64,000 nt of DNA from contig NC_063176.1 in assembly GCF_023159225.1 (NCBI RefSeq), positions 32,033,786-32,097,785 on the forward strand. Reading direction: 5' to 3'. The DNA is from Perognathus longimembris pacificus. Its lineage: Eukaryota > Chordata > Mammalia > Rodentia > Heteromyidae. The notes under the pieces were generated by a model. The model was given only the letters and a program-made list of their open reading frames with translations. It ran no database searches and was not told the DNA's origin. Positions 15,311-28,905 of the stretch are shown piece by piece (within the stretch, counting starts at the first letter, position 1; each line of letters starts with the position of its first letter). The position numbers and the translations under genes are program-made.

Positions 15311-16390
15311 AACCAAGCTAGGAGCACTTAGAAGGTTAAAATTATAGATTACTCTCTTTTATCTAGAATGTTTTTAAAATAATAAATTTATTTTTATTAG
15401 CCAAGAATGTATTACATGTGGTTGATTTTATTGCTTTCCATCAGTCGGTTGCAAAAATCAGGCATAGAAGCTGAGCCTTGGCAGTTTTCCCCCTTAAAAT
15501 AAATGTAAAGGAGATGATGTCATTGGATTGCTACATGCAAGCACTCTCTGTGTGCACAGAGCATTTCTAAAGGGCTCTATGCCTTTGGCAGTTCCTGAGG
15601 TTATGTCTTACATGTCAAGCAGAAGCAAATGCACTTCCAGAATAATGAAAAGGGGGAAGGTCACATCAGCTCCAGAGGCCCACACGACACTTCCAGGCAG
15701 ATTCAGAATTCAATCCATGAACCTGGCTAAGAAGCTTCTCTCTTGTGTAAGCATGTCCCCTTTTCCAACCTGTTTTTAGAAATTGTGCTTTTTTTCTGAC
15801 ACCATCTTTATCCATTTTCTGCAGCTTTAGCATTTTTTATTTTTCTCTAGTGAATAGAAAGAAGTGCAGAGTTCAGTCTTGATTAAGAATCTGTGTGGCT
15901 GAGCATGTGTCAAGTGAAGGGAAAGATGATGGCTGATAGGAACTCAAGATGCTCTAATAATTTTGATGACCATCGTTTGTAGATTGAGAAGTTCAATTCT
16001 GTTTGCTTGGTGTATCTGCACAAATGATGTCAGTTCTCAGTTTCCTTGGAGAGCCTTCTCTTTGTTTAAGCACACAACTTCTCTTAATTGTCACGGAAAG
16101 CATCCCTTCAGAATTGGCATTCTTCCCCACAACATTTAAGACAGTCAGTCATGTTCCACTGTGTAAATGTTACACTGAGAAAAACCACAGCAGATGTAGC
16201 AGAAGAAAACACATCAGCATTGCATCACAAGTGGCATTAGAAGGAAGTCTGACAAGCCTCACCACAGCGAGAATTCATTCATGATGCAATAAGCATGTGA
16301 AAAGGAAAGAAACTTTTCAGTTGATTATTATTATAATTGTTATTATGATATCATATGTAAATGGTGTGAGTTATCTGTATTAAAAGTAAG

Positions 16391-16628
16391 CTGGGTGGGC
16401 ATTGGTGGCTCACACCTGTAATCCTAGCTACTCAGGAGGCTGAGATCTGAGGATCGCAGTTCAAAGTCAGCCTGAGCAGAAATTTCCTGGTGAGACTCTT
16501 ATCTTCAATTAACCACCAGAAAACTGGAAGTCGTGCTGTGGCTCAGAATGGTAGAGCACTAGCCTTGTGCTCAGGGTAGCCCCCAGGCTCTGAGCTCAAG
16601 ACCCATAACTGCTAACAAGAAAAAAAAA
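16391..16628 (+). mobile_element. B1-headed SINE with Geo-like right half
   Basis: The 5' half is B1/7SL-like: GGCTCACACCTGTAATCC, then CTACTCAGGAGGCTGAG and AAAGTCAGCCTGAGCAG. It is followed by GGAAGTCGTGCTGTGGCTCA, which matches the Geo monomer of IDL-Geo. Ends in an A tail followed by a G run. Confidence 0.85.
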
Positions 16629-17564
16629 GGGGGGGGGGATTAATTTACTTGAAAATACTTACAATTGACAAACAGATGCATGTAGAAACTAATGGAATAT
16701 TACATACACGAGAGTCTATTTTTCTGATTCCATATATCATCATTTCCACTCAAAAGTTTTGTTAAGTATTCTATGCTTAATTATTGTTGGTGTATTATGC
16801 TTTTCATAGTTGTATTTGCACCAGGTACATGAACACTGCACATATTTTCTATTGATTCTTGTCTATAGCAAGTGTTTGATGCATATATGCTAAAGGACTA
16901 GACAGCAGTTGAAGTGACAGACCAGGAAACAAGCCAGAACATAGCATGGCAACAGAGAATAGTTTTCCAGAAGCAGGCATGCATTCTCTTCTAGTCATTT
17001 ACTCCTCTCTTACATAGAAACCCTCTAAAGTGATTGCATAAGAGAAGCATCTCTCTTAAATGCTTGCTCTTATTCACTCACTTATGTTTGGGCTTTCCTC
17101 AATTTACTTGAATTCATTTCTTTCTGAAAAATGGAAGTATATGGTTTAATTATTTGTACTATCACAAAGAAATGTCAGATGTTTCCAGCTCCTTAGCACT
17201 TTTAGGATAAAAATGAAAAGCTAAAAATAATTGAACTTTTTGGGAGGCTACAAAATATTAGGAGTCAGTATCATCTACAGAATGTAGCATTAATTATTGA
17301 ATGACATTAAATAAAATTATTAAATTAGCTTAATTTATGGTGGAATGTACAGTTCTCCTTTTTTCTGTTTTCCTCTTTACACTTAATTGAAAAACAATGA
17401 CATAGCCTCGGGTTTAGTTCTTTCTTGTGTTCAGTGCCTCAAGTCCACATTTCATGATTTTCTGCTTTGTGTTCTCTCACTTAGACCCAATCCAAAAACT
17501 GAAATGTAGTAGACTCCTAACTAATGAAATGCAGTAACTTCTGTTTTATTTTAATTTTATTTTA

Positions 17565-17904
17565 TATATTGGTCGTAATGGTGTTTGAACTCAGGGACTT
17601 GTGTTCTACCACTTGAGCCATGCCTCTTGCCCAGGTTTTCCTTTAGTTACATCTGAATTAGGGTTTTGCTTCCCACTTATGTTTCCCACAATAGTGGTCC
17701 TCTTGATGACATGCCTAGACTGTGGTCTATACACTGTGGGCTTTCTTTCTCTGAGATGGTAGGTATGTGCCATTGCCTTTAGTTTCTCTCTGTTGCAGTG
17801 CAGTTTGGAAAAGTTTTCTGGCAGGGCTGGCCTTGAACCATAATCCTCCCAATCTCAATTTCCCAGGTAGCTAGGGGTACAGATGTGAGCCACTGGCACC
17901 TGAC
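17565..17904 (-). mobile_element. B1-headed SINE, antisense, older, long
   Basis: The Geo-like half lies first (TTTGAACTCAGGGACTTG, ACCACTTGAGCCATGCC). The B1 head is at the far end (CAGGGCTGGCCTTGAACC, TGTGAGCCACTGGCACC). About 150 extra bases separate them; their origin is unknown. Confidence 0.75.
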
Positions 17905-19825
17905 TCTGCTCGTTTAATAGACCTGGAAAGGTTGTCATCCATTTCCTATAATGTATTTTTGAGTTCTTCAATTTCCATTTTTCATGTCCATGAATAGCAA
18001 TAACAATATGGAGTTCATCACTGATCTAATCAGAACAAGCTGAGAACTTGTGACAGATATGAACTAGATGGGCTCTGCCTCTCTTACTCATATCATACTC
18101 ATTTCTGAAGAATGCCATCAGTTTATAAGCTTTCATTTCACTTATGCTTAAAAGTAACATGAAAAATCAAAAGTGACATAATCGCAATTACTTTGAAACT
18201 CTTATAATTTATTGAGATTCACAAGTGAGGGATATCATGAAGGCTTTCTAATGCAAAGTGACACTTGCAGTATAGCTTTTTGATGTGCTCAATTGTATGA
18301 CATTTGAAATTTTTTTGTGAGAGAGATCCAGGATATGTATTCATGGGGGAAACAAAACAAGGCACTTGATCTGCAAATGATTTGCCCGATAACTGCATTA
18401 CTAAGTTATTAATTTAATCATCGCAGTAGAATCATTAGTCATTATTTCAAATTAATTACTAAGCAATTTAGACCTTAGAGCAAGTAGAATTTATTCATAT
18501 GCAAATATTATATAAATGTTATCCTACTAAACTATATACATAAAATATGTATACATACACACAGTTTTTAGAATCCTATTTCAAAATTATTTCATAAAAT
18601 AATTAACTGTGGTTACAGATGAATGCAAGTGTAGTGCGAACATTATTTCACTGATATTAACATTAGAAGCAACAGTTCGAAAACCAGAAAACATGTAGCA
18701 AATAAAACAAACACATAAGCCTTCACTCTATTATTGATGCTTGAATAGAAATTGGTTTGTGATCTTAGACCTTCAATTACATTCAGTACCAAGACCACCC
18801 TAGCAAAGTGGTAATAGGTGAGAAAATACATACATGGTCAAGAAATAAGATTTCCAACATCCTGCTGAGTTGCAGGCAAAGATAGGTCAAGAGAAAACCG
18901 GTCTTTGTTCTCCTCAAATTGACAATTGTGACTGTGATACTGACTAAGGTTCAAAGACCAGGTATGAAGGATATTTGTAAGTATTCACATGAGTAGAAGC
19001 ACATGAAAGTTCTTCAAAAGGTCCACACGGCAACAGGGGTTACTTTTTGCCAATTGTAGAGAGCCTGCCTGCATGGAAACTTTAGCTATTCCCTAGCCAG
19101 GCACACCAGAGGAACGAAATATCAGTGCAGAGCAAGGCTAAGAGCAGATGTATCACCTGTATTCAGCTCAGGAGACATCTCACTTCTGATAACTATGCAT
19201 CTGTAGCCAATAAGCCATAGACATTATCTGTTATCTCCAATCTATATATGTTTTGTACCTTTGGAAATGCATACCATCACACCTTGGTCCCTTTGCTAAT
19301 GCATACCTTAATGAACTGACGAACTTAAATTAATGTATTCACAGATAAAATTGCAATTTGTAGATTTACTGTTCTGCTTCATTTTATATGCTCTGAAATT
19401 AGTGCTCATTCTTCTAGGGAAATGCATTGTACCATAAAAATCAAGTTTACCTGTTAAATAATTTACTTTTGTATCCAGAAAACAATATCACTTTGGATTG
19501 AGTGCATTGTGACTCTCACTTTGTGAGTGGCCATGATGCCCAAATCAACTGTTGCCCTTAATTTTTTCTCATCTTGACCTTCTGCCTTGTTAAAGGGGAA
19601 TGTTGGAACCTTTTTCGAGCACAGAGATTGCTTTTTCAGGCTCAAAACAGAAACTGGTTTTAACAAAGAGTTTATAATGAAACTTTGCTTATATTCATAA
19701 TTGTCTCTTGCTCTATATACTTCACAGTAAAGGTTTAAATTCCAAGGATAGGTTTTACCATAAAATGTGATCTTTAAGCATTAATTCTTATTACATAGTA
19801 ATTCCTTGAAATGTGAAGACTTTGA

Positions 19826-21149
<1,324 letters not shown>

Positions 21150-21234
21150 TGAATGCTGCACCTGTCTCAATGTAGCACAGTATGTTTCAAAGTGAACTTT
21201 CCAAAATTTCCCTGTCTTCACTCTCACATCAGTT

Positions 21235-21310
21235 TGTTGTCTATGAGCCAGGCAGTAATGGTTTCACTTCAAAGATGAGGAGACTGAGGCTCAGGGAGAT
21301 AAAAATACAG
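21235..21310. mobile_element. MIR-like ancient repeat
   Basis: AAAGATGAGGAGACTGAGGC and TCAGGGAGATAAAAATACAG match a MIR/L2 core. Confidence 0.45.
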
Positions 21311-21787
21311 AGGAGTGCCACACTTTTCATAAGGAATATAAACTCTAGGAAAGTATCCTGGAAATCCATTCTGTCTTCTCTCTGTTTAACCATGTTGTGA
21401 TGAGCATTTCTATTCTTGCTAGTTCAAGAAGACTTTTCATAGAAGTTTTAACTCAGAACATAACACATTTGTAAGACTTTTCCTTTTGCTGTTAAATGAC
21501 AAATATAATGTTAGTCCTTTAAGTTAGAGAGGAAATAAAAGAAAACAAAGAGAGAGGGGTGGAGAACACATTCCTGTCCATGATGAGTATGTCTGATTTT
21601 CTTGATCAAAACCAGATAGGAAGATTTCCAAAGTCAGAATATAGAAGCCATCCTTCTAGGCTTTTTGGTTTTTATTTGATTTCCTTTTGTTTTGAAATAA
21701 AGCATCTTTGAATTCTAAGTAAGACAGCCTGAGTACATTTATTAGTACATTTAATATTAGCATCCACTTTCTTGATTAAAACCATGC

Positions 21788-22007
21788 AGGAGCTTGGCTT
21801 CAGTGTCTCATGCCTGTATTCCTAGCTATTCAGAAGGATGAGATGTGAGGATCATGGTTCAAAGCCAGTCTGGGCAGTCATGAACGCTTATCTTTAACTG
21901 CTCAACAAAAAAAAGCAAGCAAGGAAGGAAGGAAGGAAGGAAGGAAGGAAGGAAGGAAGGAAGGAAGGAAGGAAGGAAGGAAGGAAGGAAAAGAAAGAAA
22001 GAAAGAA

Positions 22008-22076
<69 letters not shown>

Positions 22077-22165
22077 GAGAGGAGGTCTGGTAGAGCACCA
22101 GCCCTAAGCAGAAAAGCCAAATGAGAGCACAAGGCTTTCAATTTAAGCTTAGGTGCAGGCACAAG
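21788..22165 (+). mobile_element. B1-headed SINE split by a microsatellite
   Basis: 21788-21906 is the B1 head (TCATGCCTGTATTCCTAGC, AAAGCCAGTCTGGGCAG). 22083-22165 is a worn Geo-like half (GTCTGGTAGAGCACCAGCCC). A 166-base GGAA/GAAA repeat separates them. Confidence 0.7.
21917..22082 (+). repeat. GGAA then GAAA microsatellite
   Basis: About 68 bases of GGAA units followed by about 85 bases of GAAA units, with one GAAGAAGAAA interruption. Pure purine on the transcript strand. Confidence 0.97.
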
Positions 22166-22849
22166 AAACAAATAAACAAACCTTTCTAAAACAAATATAA
22201 AAAATTATGCATCCATGGTCATTTAGTTACTTTTTCTAAAATGCATGATATTAAGCTGAATATTTTGAATATTTTACAGCTATATAGTCTTTGTGCTTTT
22301 AGTCCATTCATACAGTCAAGAAAGTTTTACTGAGAATTCACTTTGTAAGGTACTTCACCAGACCCTAGAGATTAAATATAGATAAAATATTGTACCTTTA
22401 ATTCAAATTAATGAGTGTGATGGATGACAGTGGAATAAGTAGAGAGGATAATGAAAATACAAGGTAAAGTCATTGTAGAAAAGCATATAAGATTGTTAAC
22501 TTCATGGAAAAGGAGATCAGATACTGAAGGGGTAGGAATATCTATTTATATGAGTTGGATGTACAGAAAGAAAGAATTCTGCCTCTCTAACATAATAAAG
22601 AGGCTCCAAATGGGCATTATTCATTTTTCCATTTTCCAGATATTTTCATGACTGTTTAACAAAAACAGTAATGTTTCTTTTTCTTGGACTAAGTAATGCC
22701 CATCATTATGTTATTAGAGAACAATTTGTTTAGAGACTATGCTATTAATTATAAAGATAATTTATCTTTTAAATTACCAGTAAAAAGTATGTGTTAAAAT
22801 TCCAAGAAAGTTGTGTAGAATTAATATAGAAAATATCTTGCTATTTTAT

Positions 22850-22951
22850 TTTTTTGTTTTGTTATACTGGAAATTTATCATAGTGGATTGAACTCATGTT
22901 TCCACACATGCTACACATGCACTTCTTCACTCAGCTACACCCTCAGCCCTA
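22850..22951 (-). mobile_element. ID-like SINE, antisense, old
   Basis: GATTGAACTCATGTTTCC and ACTCAGCTACACCCTCAGCCC are a reversed ID-type sequence ending at the 5' CAGCCC. Confidence 0.6.
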
Positions 22952-23195
22952 AAAACAGAACATTTGCAGGTTCATTTTGATGGGAGAGTGCTAGATGTTC
23001 AAGGTATAAAATGTTTACAACATCATTTACAACTAGGGCTACCAATGAGATGATGATGGGTCTGTTCTGTCATGTACCAAATAATTACTCTAGATTTATA
23101 CAGCTGAGGGCCAGGTATTTCCCACTCTGGGAGAGAATAAGAAATAGAGAGTAAGTCATAGAGGAGCAGTATTTATTTTAAAATATATATGCTAC

Positions 23196-23275
23196 GAGTG
23201 GGGTGTAGCTCAATGGTACATCATGTGCCTAGCATGTGCAAGGAGATAGGTTTACTCCTGAACATTGCAAAAAAT
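23196..23275 (+). mobile_element. ID SINE (tRNA-Ala-derived)
   Basis: GGGGTGTAGCTCAATGGTAC and GTGCCTAGCATGTGCAAGG match the ID core. Ends in an A tail. Confidence 0.75.
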
Positions 23276-24289
23276 TTTTAAATGTATACATCTTTATATA
23301 AATAACAAAGTTTCTATGATGAAATTTAAGTAGGGATTTTTGTGCAAAATCAAATATAACAACATTAATAGTATTTGTATATTATTACAATGGATATGTT
23401 ACAATGTCTATCAGGTTTTCTTTGTATTAAAATTACAAGCTTATGATCCATTCATTCTGGTTCATTACAGAACCATTGATGTAGTTTATGTTATACTGTA
23501 TATGTTAGTTATTTTCCAAGCTTAAGACTTATTAAAGTTTTTGTGCTCAGCAACAAACAAATTGATATGTTCATGACTCATACTAAATTACCTTGAGTAA
23601 TATAAAACTCAAAATGGATTCTTTTAAAAGGCTGTGCATTTAAGAAATTATATACAAGCTATATATAGGAAATAAACCTGTGTCTTATACAAGAATTGCA
23701 CAGGAAAATTCCAAAGACGAATGATCTGCAAATTAAATTGATGTGTAGTTTTAAATGTGAATTAGATACAATCTGTTAAAACACTGACATTTTTACCTAG
23801 TAATACAGTAAAGAGTTCCCTTCCACCTTTCTCTCTGACATGTTGTAACTATTGTTATTATGACACCAATCCCATAGCATTATAACCATTCTGTATCATG
23901 CATATCTTAAACTATACAGCTTATGACATTGTGTGTTATAAAATATATGATTAGTGTGCAACAAATAATGTTGCAGAACTCAAAGTGGGAGCCATGACAA
24001 TGACAACTACTCAGTCTTAAAATCACTAATGGAACAGAAATGGAAAGTTAATAGACATTCAATTCTAATCATCATCCCATGGGATTCTACTATTGCAAGT
24101 ACAAAAAAAGGCTACAGGAAATTAAAAATGTATAGAATTGTAAAGATCATATTTTTCAGAGAAAAGTAAATTGACAGTATTAAAAGAAAAACAGAAAATG
24201 ACTGCAGGAAATATTCATAAAGAGGTGGGCACAATTTTAGGAAATGTAATTGTGAAAGTGCTACGAACTGTACAGCAAACCTAGTAATC

Positions 24290-24560
24290 AATCTTAAGGT
24301 ACACTGGAAGATTTAACATGTGGAAGTCAAGTAACACAATCTTCTAACTAAGAAGAAATGAAATCATTAAAGAAATTAGAAAATACTTGGAGATATCAAA
24401 ATGAAAATACAGCATACTAAAATTAATGAAATACAGAGAAAAGAGTGATTAAAGGAAAATTTATAAAATAAGTATCGACAGCTTACAATACTAGTTAAAT
24501 AAGAGGCTAGGAACAGAAGGCTTTTTATGTCAGAGAAAACGTAAAAGTTTACAAGACATT
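24290..24560 (+). mobile_element. Ancient L1 ORF2 fragment, sense
   Basis: AGAAATTAGAAAATACTTGG, AAATACAGCATACTAAAATT and TTAAAGGAAAATTTATAAAA match the sense ORF2 wording. No frame is open. Confidence 0.6.
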
Positions 24561-24719
24561 GTCTTTTCTTTTCAGAAGTATTCTTTTAACTTCCAAGCAT
24601 ATAAGTATTTACCTCATCTTGAAAATGACCAGCAAAAATCAGGAATGTAGGTATGGCTCAAATGATGAAGCACCAAACTAGGAAGTGTGAGGCCTTTACA
24701 GTACTTGTAAAAAATATGT

Positions 24720-25075
24720 TGGAAACAGATGACTATAAAATGTAGTATGTATTAATAATGGTCATACACAAAAGGATCAAGCAGAAATACATGCCACGTA
24801 ATTGATGAATACTGAAAGCCTTATGTTTAATTTAAAAAGTCAGAGTTAGAGGTTACAGATTATGTGAATTATCCCAAAAAGGCAAATCTATAAAGACAGA
24901 AAGCTAAAATGGGTTATCAGAATATAGGTAGGTGAAGAGGAAACAGGGTGATGTCTAATATTGTACAAAATTTTTCTAGGGCTGATAAAAAACTTGAAAG
25001 TACAGAAATGATTGTTTCAGAACAGTGTAAATGCACAAAAGCCATTAAATTTAATACTTTTAAAATGATTAGTTA
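24720..25075 (+). mobile_element. Ancient L1M 3' UTR, sense
   Basis: AAAGGCAAATCTATAAAGAC followed by AGAAAGCTAAAATGGGTTA. The terminal CATTAAATTTAATACTTTTAAAATG fits L1M-type 3' ends shared among placental mammals. Confidence 0.65.
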
Positions 25076-25088
25076 TGCAAAGTGCTGA

Positions 25089-25327
25089 TAAATCAGGACT
25101 AGTATCCTAGTTACTCAGGAAGCTGAGACCTTAGGATAGCAGTTAAATACGAGTAGGGCTTTTGCCAGCTAGGGCAGACAAATCCAAGAGGCTCTGTTTC
25201 CAGTTAACCAACCGAAAAGCCAGACCAGAGGCATGGAACAAGTGGTAGAGCATTAGCCATGAGCAAGAAAGCCAAGCAAGGATGTTAGGCTATGAGATGA
25301 AACCCTGAGATTCTCACCAAAAGAAAA
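25089..25327 (+). mobile_element. B1-headed SINE, degenerate
   Basis: 5'-truncated head (ATCCTAGTTACTCAGGAAGC) followed by a Geo-like half (GAACAAGTGGTAGAGCATTA). Abuts the end of an old L1M fragment. Confidence 0.7.
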
Positions 25328-25630
25328 ACTGTTTCTCTATATGTTACATGAATCTCTTTGTTGTACAACATTCTTGAAAAGTCATGAATGGAAAAAAAAG
25401 TGTTTGCTTTGCATATTAACTATCTTCCCAACTCAGAGGGGTGTTTTTATGTATGTGTTTCAATTCTTGAAAGTTATTGAATTAAAGGCAAAAAAACTAA
25501 CATGGCCCAAAATAACAGAAAAATGTTAATTTAAGGAAGGAAATGAGGTTAAATAATGTTCAGAGTAGCCATGATATAATATATAGGGAAAAATTAGAAA
25601 TGAAATGTAGAAATGAAAAATAGAAATGAA

Positions 25631-25844
25631 GGGGCTGGGAATATGGTCTAGTGGCAAGAGTGCTTGCCTCGTATACATGAGGCCCTGAGTTCGATTCTCC
25701 AGCACCATGTATACAGAAAATGGCCAGAAGTGGTGCTGTAGCTCAAGTGGCAGAGTGCTAGACCTTGAGCAAAAATGAAGCCAGGGACAGTGCTCAGGCC
25801 CTGAGTTCACAGCCCAGGACTGGCCAAAAAAAAGAAAAAAAAAG
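25631..25844 (+). mobile_element. IDL-Geo SINE, full length
   Basis: Head GGGGCTGGGAATATGG, B box GAGTTCGATTCTCC, Geo half and an AAAAG-type tail. Flanking duplication AAAAATAGAAATGAA at 25616-25630 and 25845-25859. Confidence 0.95.
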
Positions 25845-27187
25845 AAAAATAGAAATGAAATGCTGCATCCGAAATGATATTCCAGAAAGACTCCCAAATT
25901 TATAGGTGAATATTTAATAAGATAGATAAAATAAGACAATTTATTAATTGTTCACAAAAGGTTGTGAGGAAATTGAAATATTTCATTGAAGTAAATGAAA
26001 GCAAGGATTTCATAGCCTCAATCATGTAGATGCATGTTTTTCATGAAGCTGATAAAAGACTATCTCTCAAAATGCAGAGATATGATAAACATATGAATAA
26101 ATAAAAACTTAATTTTATATTTTATTTTTTAGTCTTCAAATTGTTTTACAAAGGAGATACAATTTAATATGTGTCCATTTATGTGTCCAGTACTTGTTGA
26201 CCAGTCACCCTTTTCAGAGGCACATATTATGTTTCTCACTTCTTTTATCACATATGTATATTGAATAGTATGATGATATTCGTCTCCATTCTGTTTTCTA
26301 TTCATTAGTCTCACTACAAATGCTTGACTTTGAATATGTAAAAGTTGTTAGTGTCATGGCTGTCCAATGTACAAATATAATAAATGTGTACACCTTTTTC
26401 AAAGTTTAACGATAAGTATAAGATAAAAAATGATAATCCAGACTATATTTGAGTATATCCATTATATATGAATTCATTACTCTACAGGGTGAAGTATCTA
26501 AAAATCCATATTTTCATATGAGTTGAAGCTGTTCTTAGGGGAGAAAAGTGTTCTTGTTACAATTTCTGCCAGTTATTCAATGTACATCCTGTACTATGAA
26601 CATGACTTTGCATGAATACATGTGTAGGTACATGTGGTAGGGAGTAGGATGGTGGAACATGTGAAAGATAAATGTGCAAAGCCTGCCTAGAAATGACTGG
26701 TCTGCTGCTTCACTTCCTTAATCCAAGTTGCCTTCCTCCTTCTGGTGTTTTCTGCTACCTTGAGTGGGTGAACATTACCCAATGGACACAGCAGTTACCT
26801 AGGCAGTTTCTACCCACTCTAAAATGTTCACTGTAAATTCACAGTCAGGCTTACAATGTCTCTCCCTGGTGGGAGATCATTAAATCATCCCCAGTTTTTC
26901 TTATCCACAACCTAAAATAATCCACCGAAGTTAAAAAATAACCCTCTCCACCTCCCCATAATACCCCTATTACAGTTAAGAAATAGATATACCCTGAGAG
27001 ACAGATACCAAATTTCTCAACTTCTCAATTCTTTCTAGCTTTCATGCTGTGAAAAGAATAATAGTGCAAACAAGATAGCGATCAAAAACGGTGAAAATAT
27101 TTTGTGTTGTTCATTGGTAGTATTAGAGACTTTCCCCCATGATGCTAGATTTTATGTATTCATTTTCTGTATTCAAGTTCCTTTTCT

Positions 27188-27287
27188 TTGTTGTTTTAAT
27201 TTTTTTAATCTTTATTGTATAGGTGATGAACAGGGGAGTTACAGTTACCCAAGTAAAGTAATGAGTTCATGTATTTTCCATTTCTTT
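27188..27287 (-). mobile_element. L1 3'-end fragment, antisense
   Basis: TTATTGTATAGGTGATGAAC and GGGAGTTACAGTTACCCAAG match the reversed L1 end. It is interrupted by the SINE at 27288-27494. Confidence 0.65.
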
Positions 27288-27494
27288 CTTTTTTTTTTTT
27301 TTTTGCCAGTACTGGCCTTGGAATCAGGGCCTGAGCACTGTCCCTGGATTCTTTTTGCTCGAGGCTAGCAATCTGCCACTTGAGCCACAGCACCACTTCT
27401 GGCCGTTTTCTATATATGTGGTGCTGGGGAATCGAACCCAGGGCTTCATATATACGGGGCAAGCACTCTTGCCACTAGGCCATATTCCCAGCCC
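27288..27494 (-). mobile_element. IDL-Geo SINE nested in an L1 3' fragment
   Basis: Antisense dimer with target duplication TCCATTTCTTT (27277-27287 and 27495-27505). The left flank carries the ACAGTTACCC/GTAATGAGTTCATGT sequence of the local L1 3' end, so it inserted into an older L1 fragment. Confidence 0.93.
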
Positions 27495-28371
27495 TCCATT
27501 TCTTTGGTAGTTAGGTAGAAACAGCTTGATGTCTTTCAAAGATCATAATCCAAAGGGACTGCCCTTGTATTTTATAATGATAAAAATCTCCTCTGATTTC
27601 CTCATGGAATTCATGCCCAATCCATTCAACACTCAATGAGCACCTATTTGTCAGCACCGTTCCAGCAGCTTATGAAACATCCTTGAACCAAAACAAACTC
27701 AAATCCCTTTGTGGTAAGGAATTTGCTTTCTGCTTCCAGTGAAGAAAGTACTTGGGTAAAGTTTGGAGATTGTGCTTTCAAGACTCTTGAGGGTAAAAGC
27801 ATGTCTTCATCACATACCAACTTCTCTTCATGACACATTTGATTGTCTAACATTCTGACTCTGGTTCTCTTAGTTGTATAAGATTCTCTAAGACTCTATA
27901 TAAGTAAGAAGTAACTGTGAAAAATTATGAAATTATTGATTCTATAGTTGAAGTCAAATCATTTTTGGATGTTGGGTAGCTGTATATGCTTTTCTGTGGT
28001 GTTTTTGTCTTAATGTGATATTCAGTAGATTGGAAAGTTTTTAAAATTAAGAACTATAATCATATATTTTCAGTAAGGTATATGTAGTTGGTAAAAATAG
28101 ACAGGAGGTTTAAGTGCTTCACTTCACACAAAGTTCAAGGCATGTGCAAGGACACTATTGAGCAGCATACATACAATTCAGAGTAATTAAAACTCCAATG
28201 GGGTTTGTTTGAAGTGGTTATTTTTATTTTTTCTTCCAGGGATGTTTCTGACTCAGATTTACTTTTATACCAGAGAATCTGAATAGAATGGTTGGAGTAC
28301 AAGAGTAATTTTTCCTGTGTAAAAGAAGTTTATGTGTAGGTGGTAGCGACATGAGCATCAGGCTCTCACCT

Positions 28372-28641
28372 GTTTATTTTCTTTTTTTTCTTTCTCTTCT
28401 GTCCCTCTTCTTTTCTTTCCTTCTTTCTCTTTATCTGTTTTTCCACGCTCACTTTTTCTTTCCTTTCTTCCTTTGTTTCTTTGTTTTTCTTTCTTTTTCT
28501 ACTTACTTTCTCTCTCCCCCTCCCTTCCCTCCTCCCCCCTCCCTTCTCCCCTCCCTTCTCCCCTCCCTTCCCCCCTCCTTTCCCCCTCCCTTCCCCCCTC
28601 CATTCCTTCCTCCCTTCCTTCCTCCCTCCCTTCCTTCCTTC

Positions 28642-28704
<63 letters not shown>

Positions 28705-28731
28705 TTGTTCTTTCTTTCTTTCCTTCTTTCT

Positions 28732-28826
<95 letters not shown>

Positions 28827-28905
28827 CTCTCTCTTTCTTTCTCTCTTTGCCTTCCTTTCTCCCTACCTTCTTTCCTTATTTCCCTCCTTCCTTCCTTCTT
28901 TCTGT
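28372..28905 (+). repeat. 530-bp polypyrimidine tract
   Basis: Nearly uninterrupted C/T sequence: a CCCTCC-type block (28515-28630) then long TTTC arrays (28640-28830) with rare G or A. The apparent Phe-Leu-Ser-rich reading frames here are artefacts of the repeat. Confidence 0.97.

Noticed and set aside
18840..19330. Possible LTR: moderately GC sequence with ACCGG, CAGGCACACCAGAGG and a TATATATG-like box
   Set aside because: No TG...CA ends, duplication or internal retroviral sequence could be seen; I could not support the call by eye.
21917..22082. CRISPR-like array of regular short repeats
   Set aside because: Uniform 4-base microsatellite with no spacers, in a mammalian intron.
21859..22171. 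Ser/Phe/Leu-repeat open frames on the minus strand
   Set aside because: Translation of the GGAA/GAAA microsatellite inside a split SINE.
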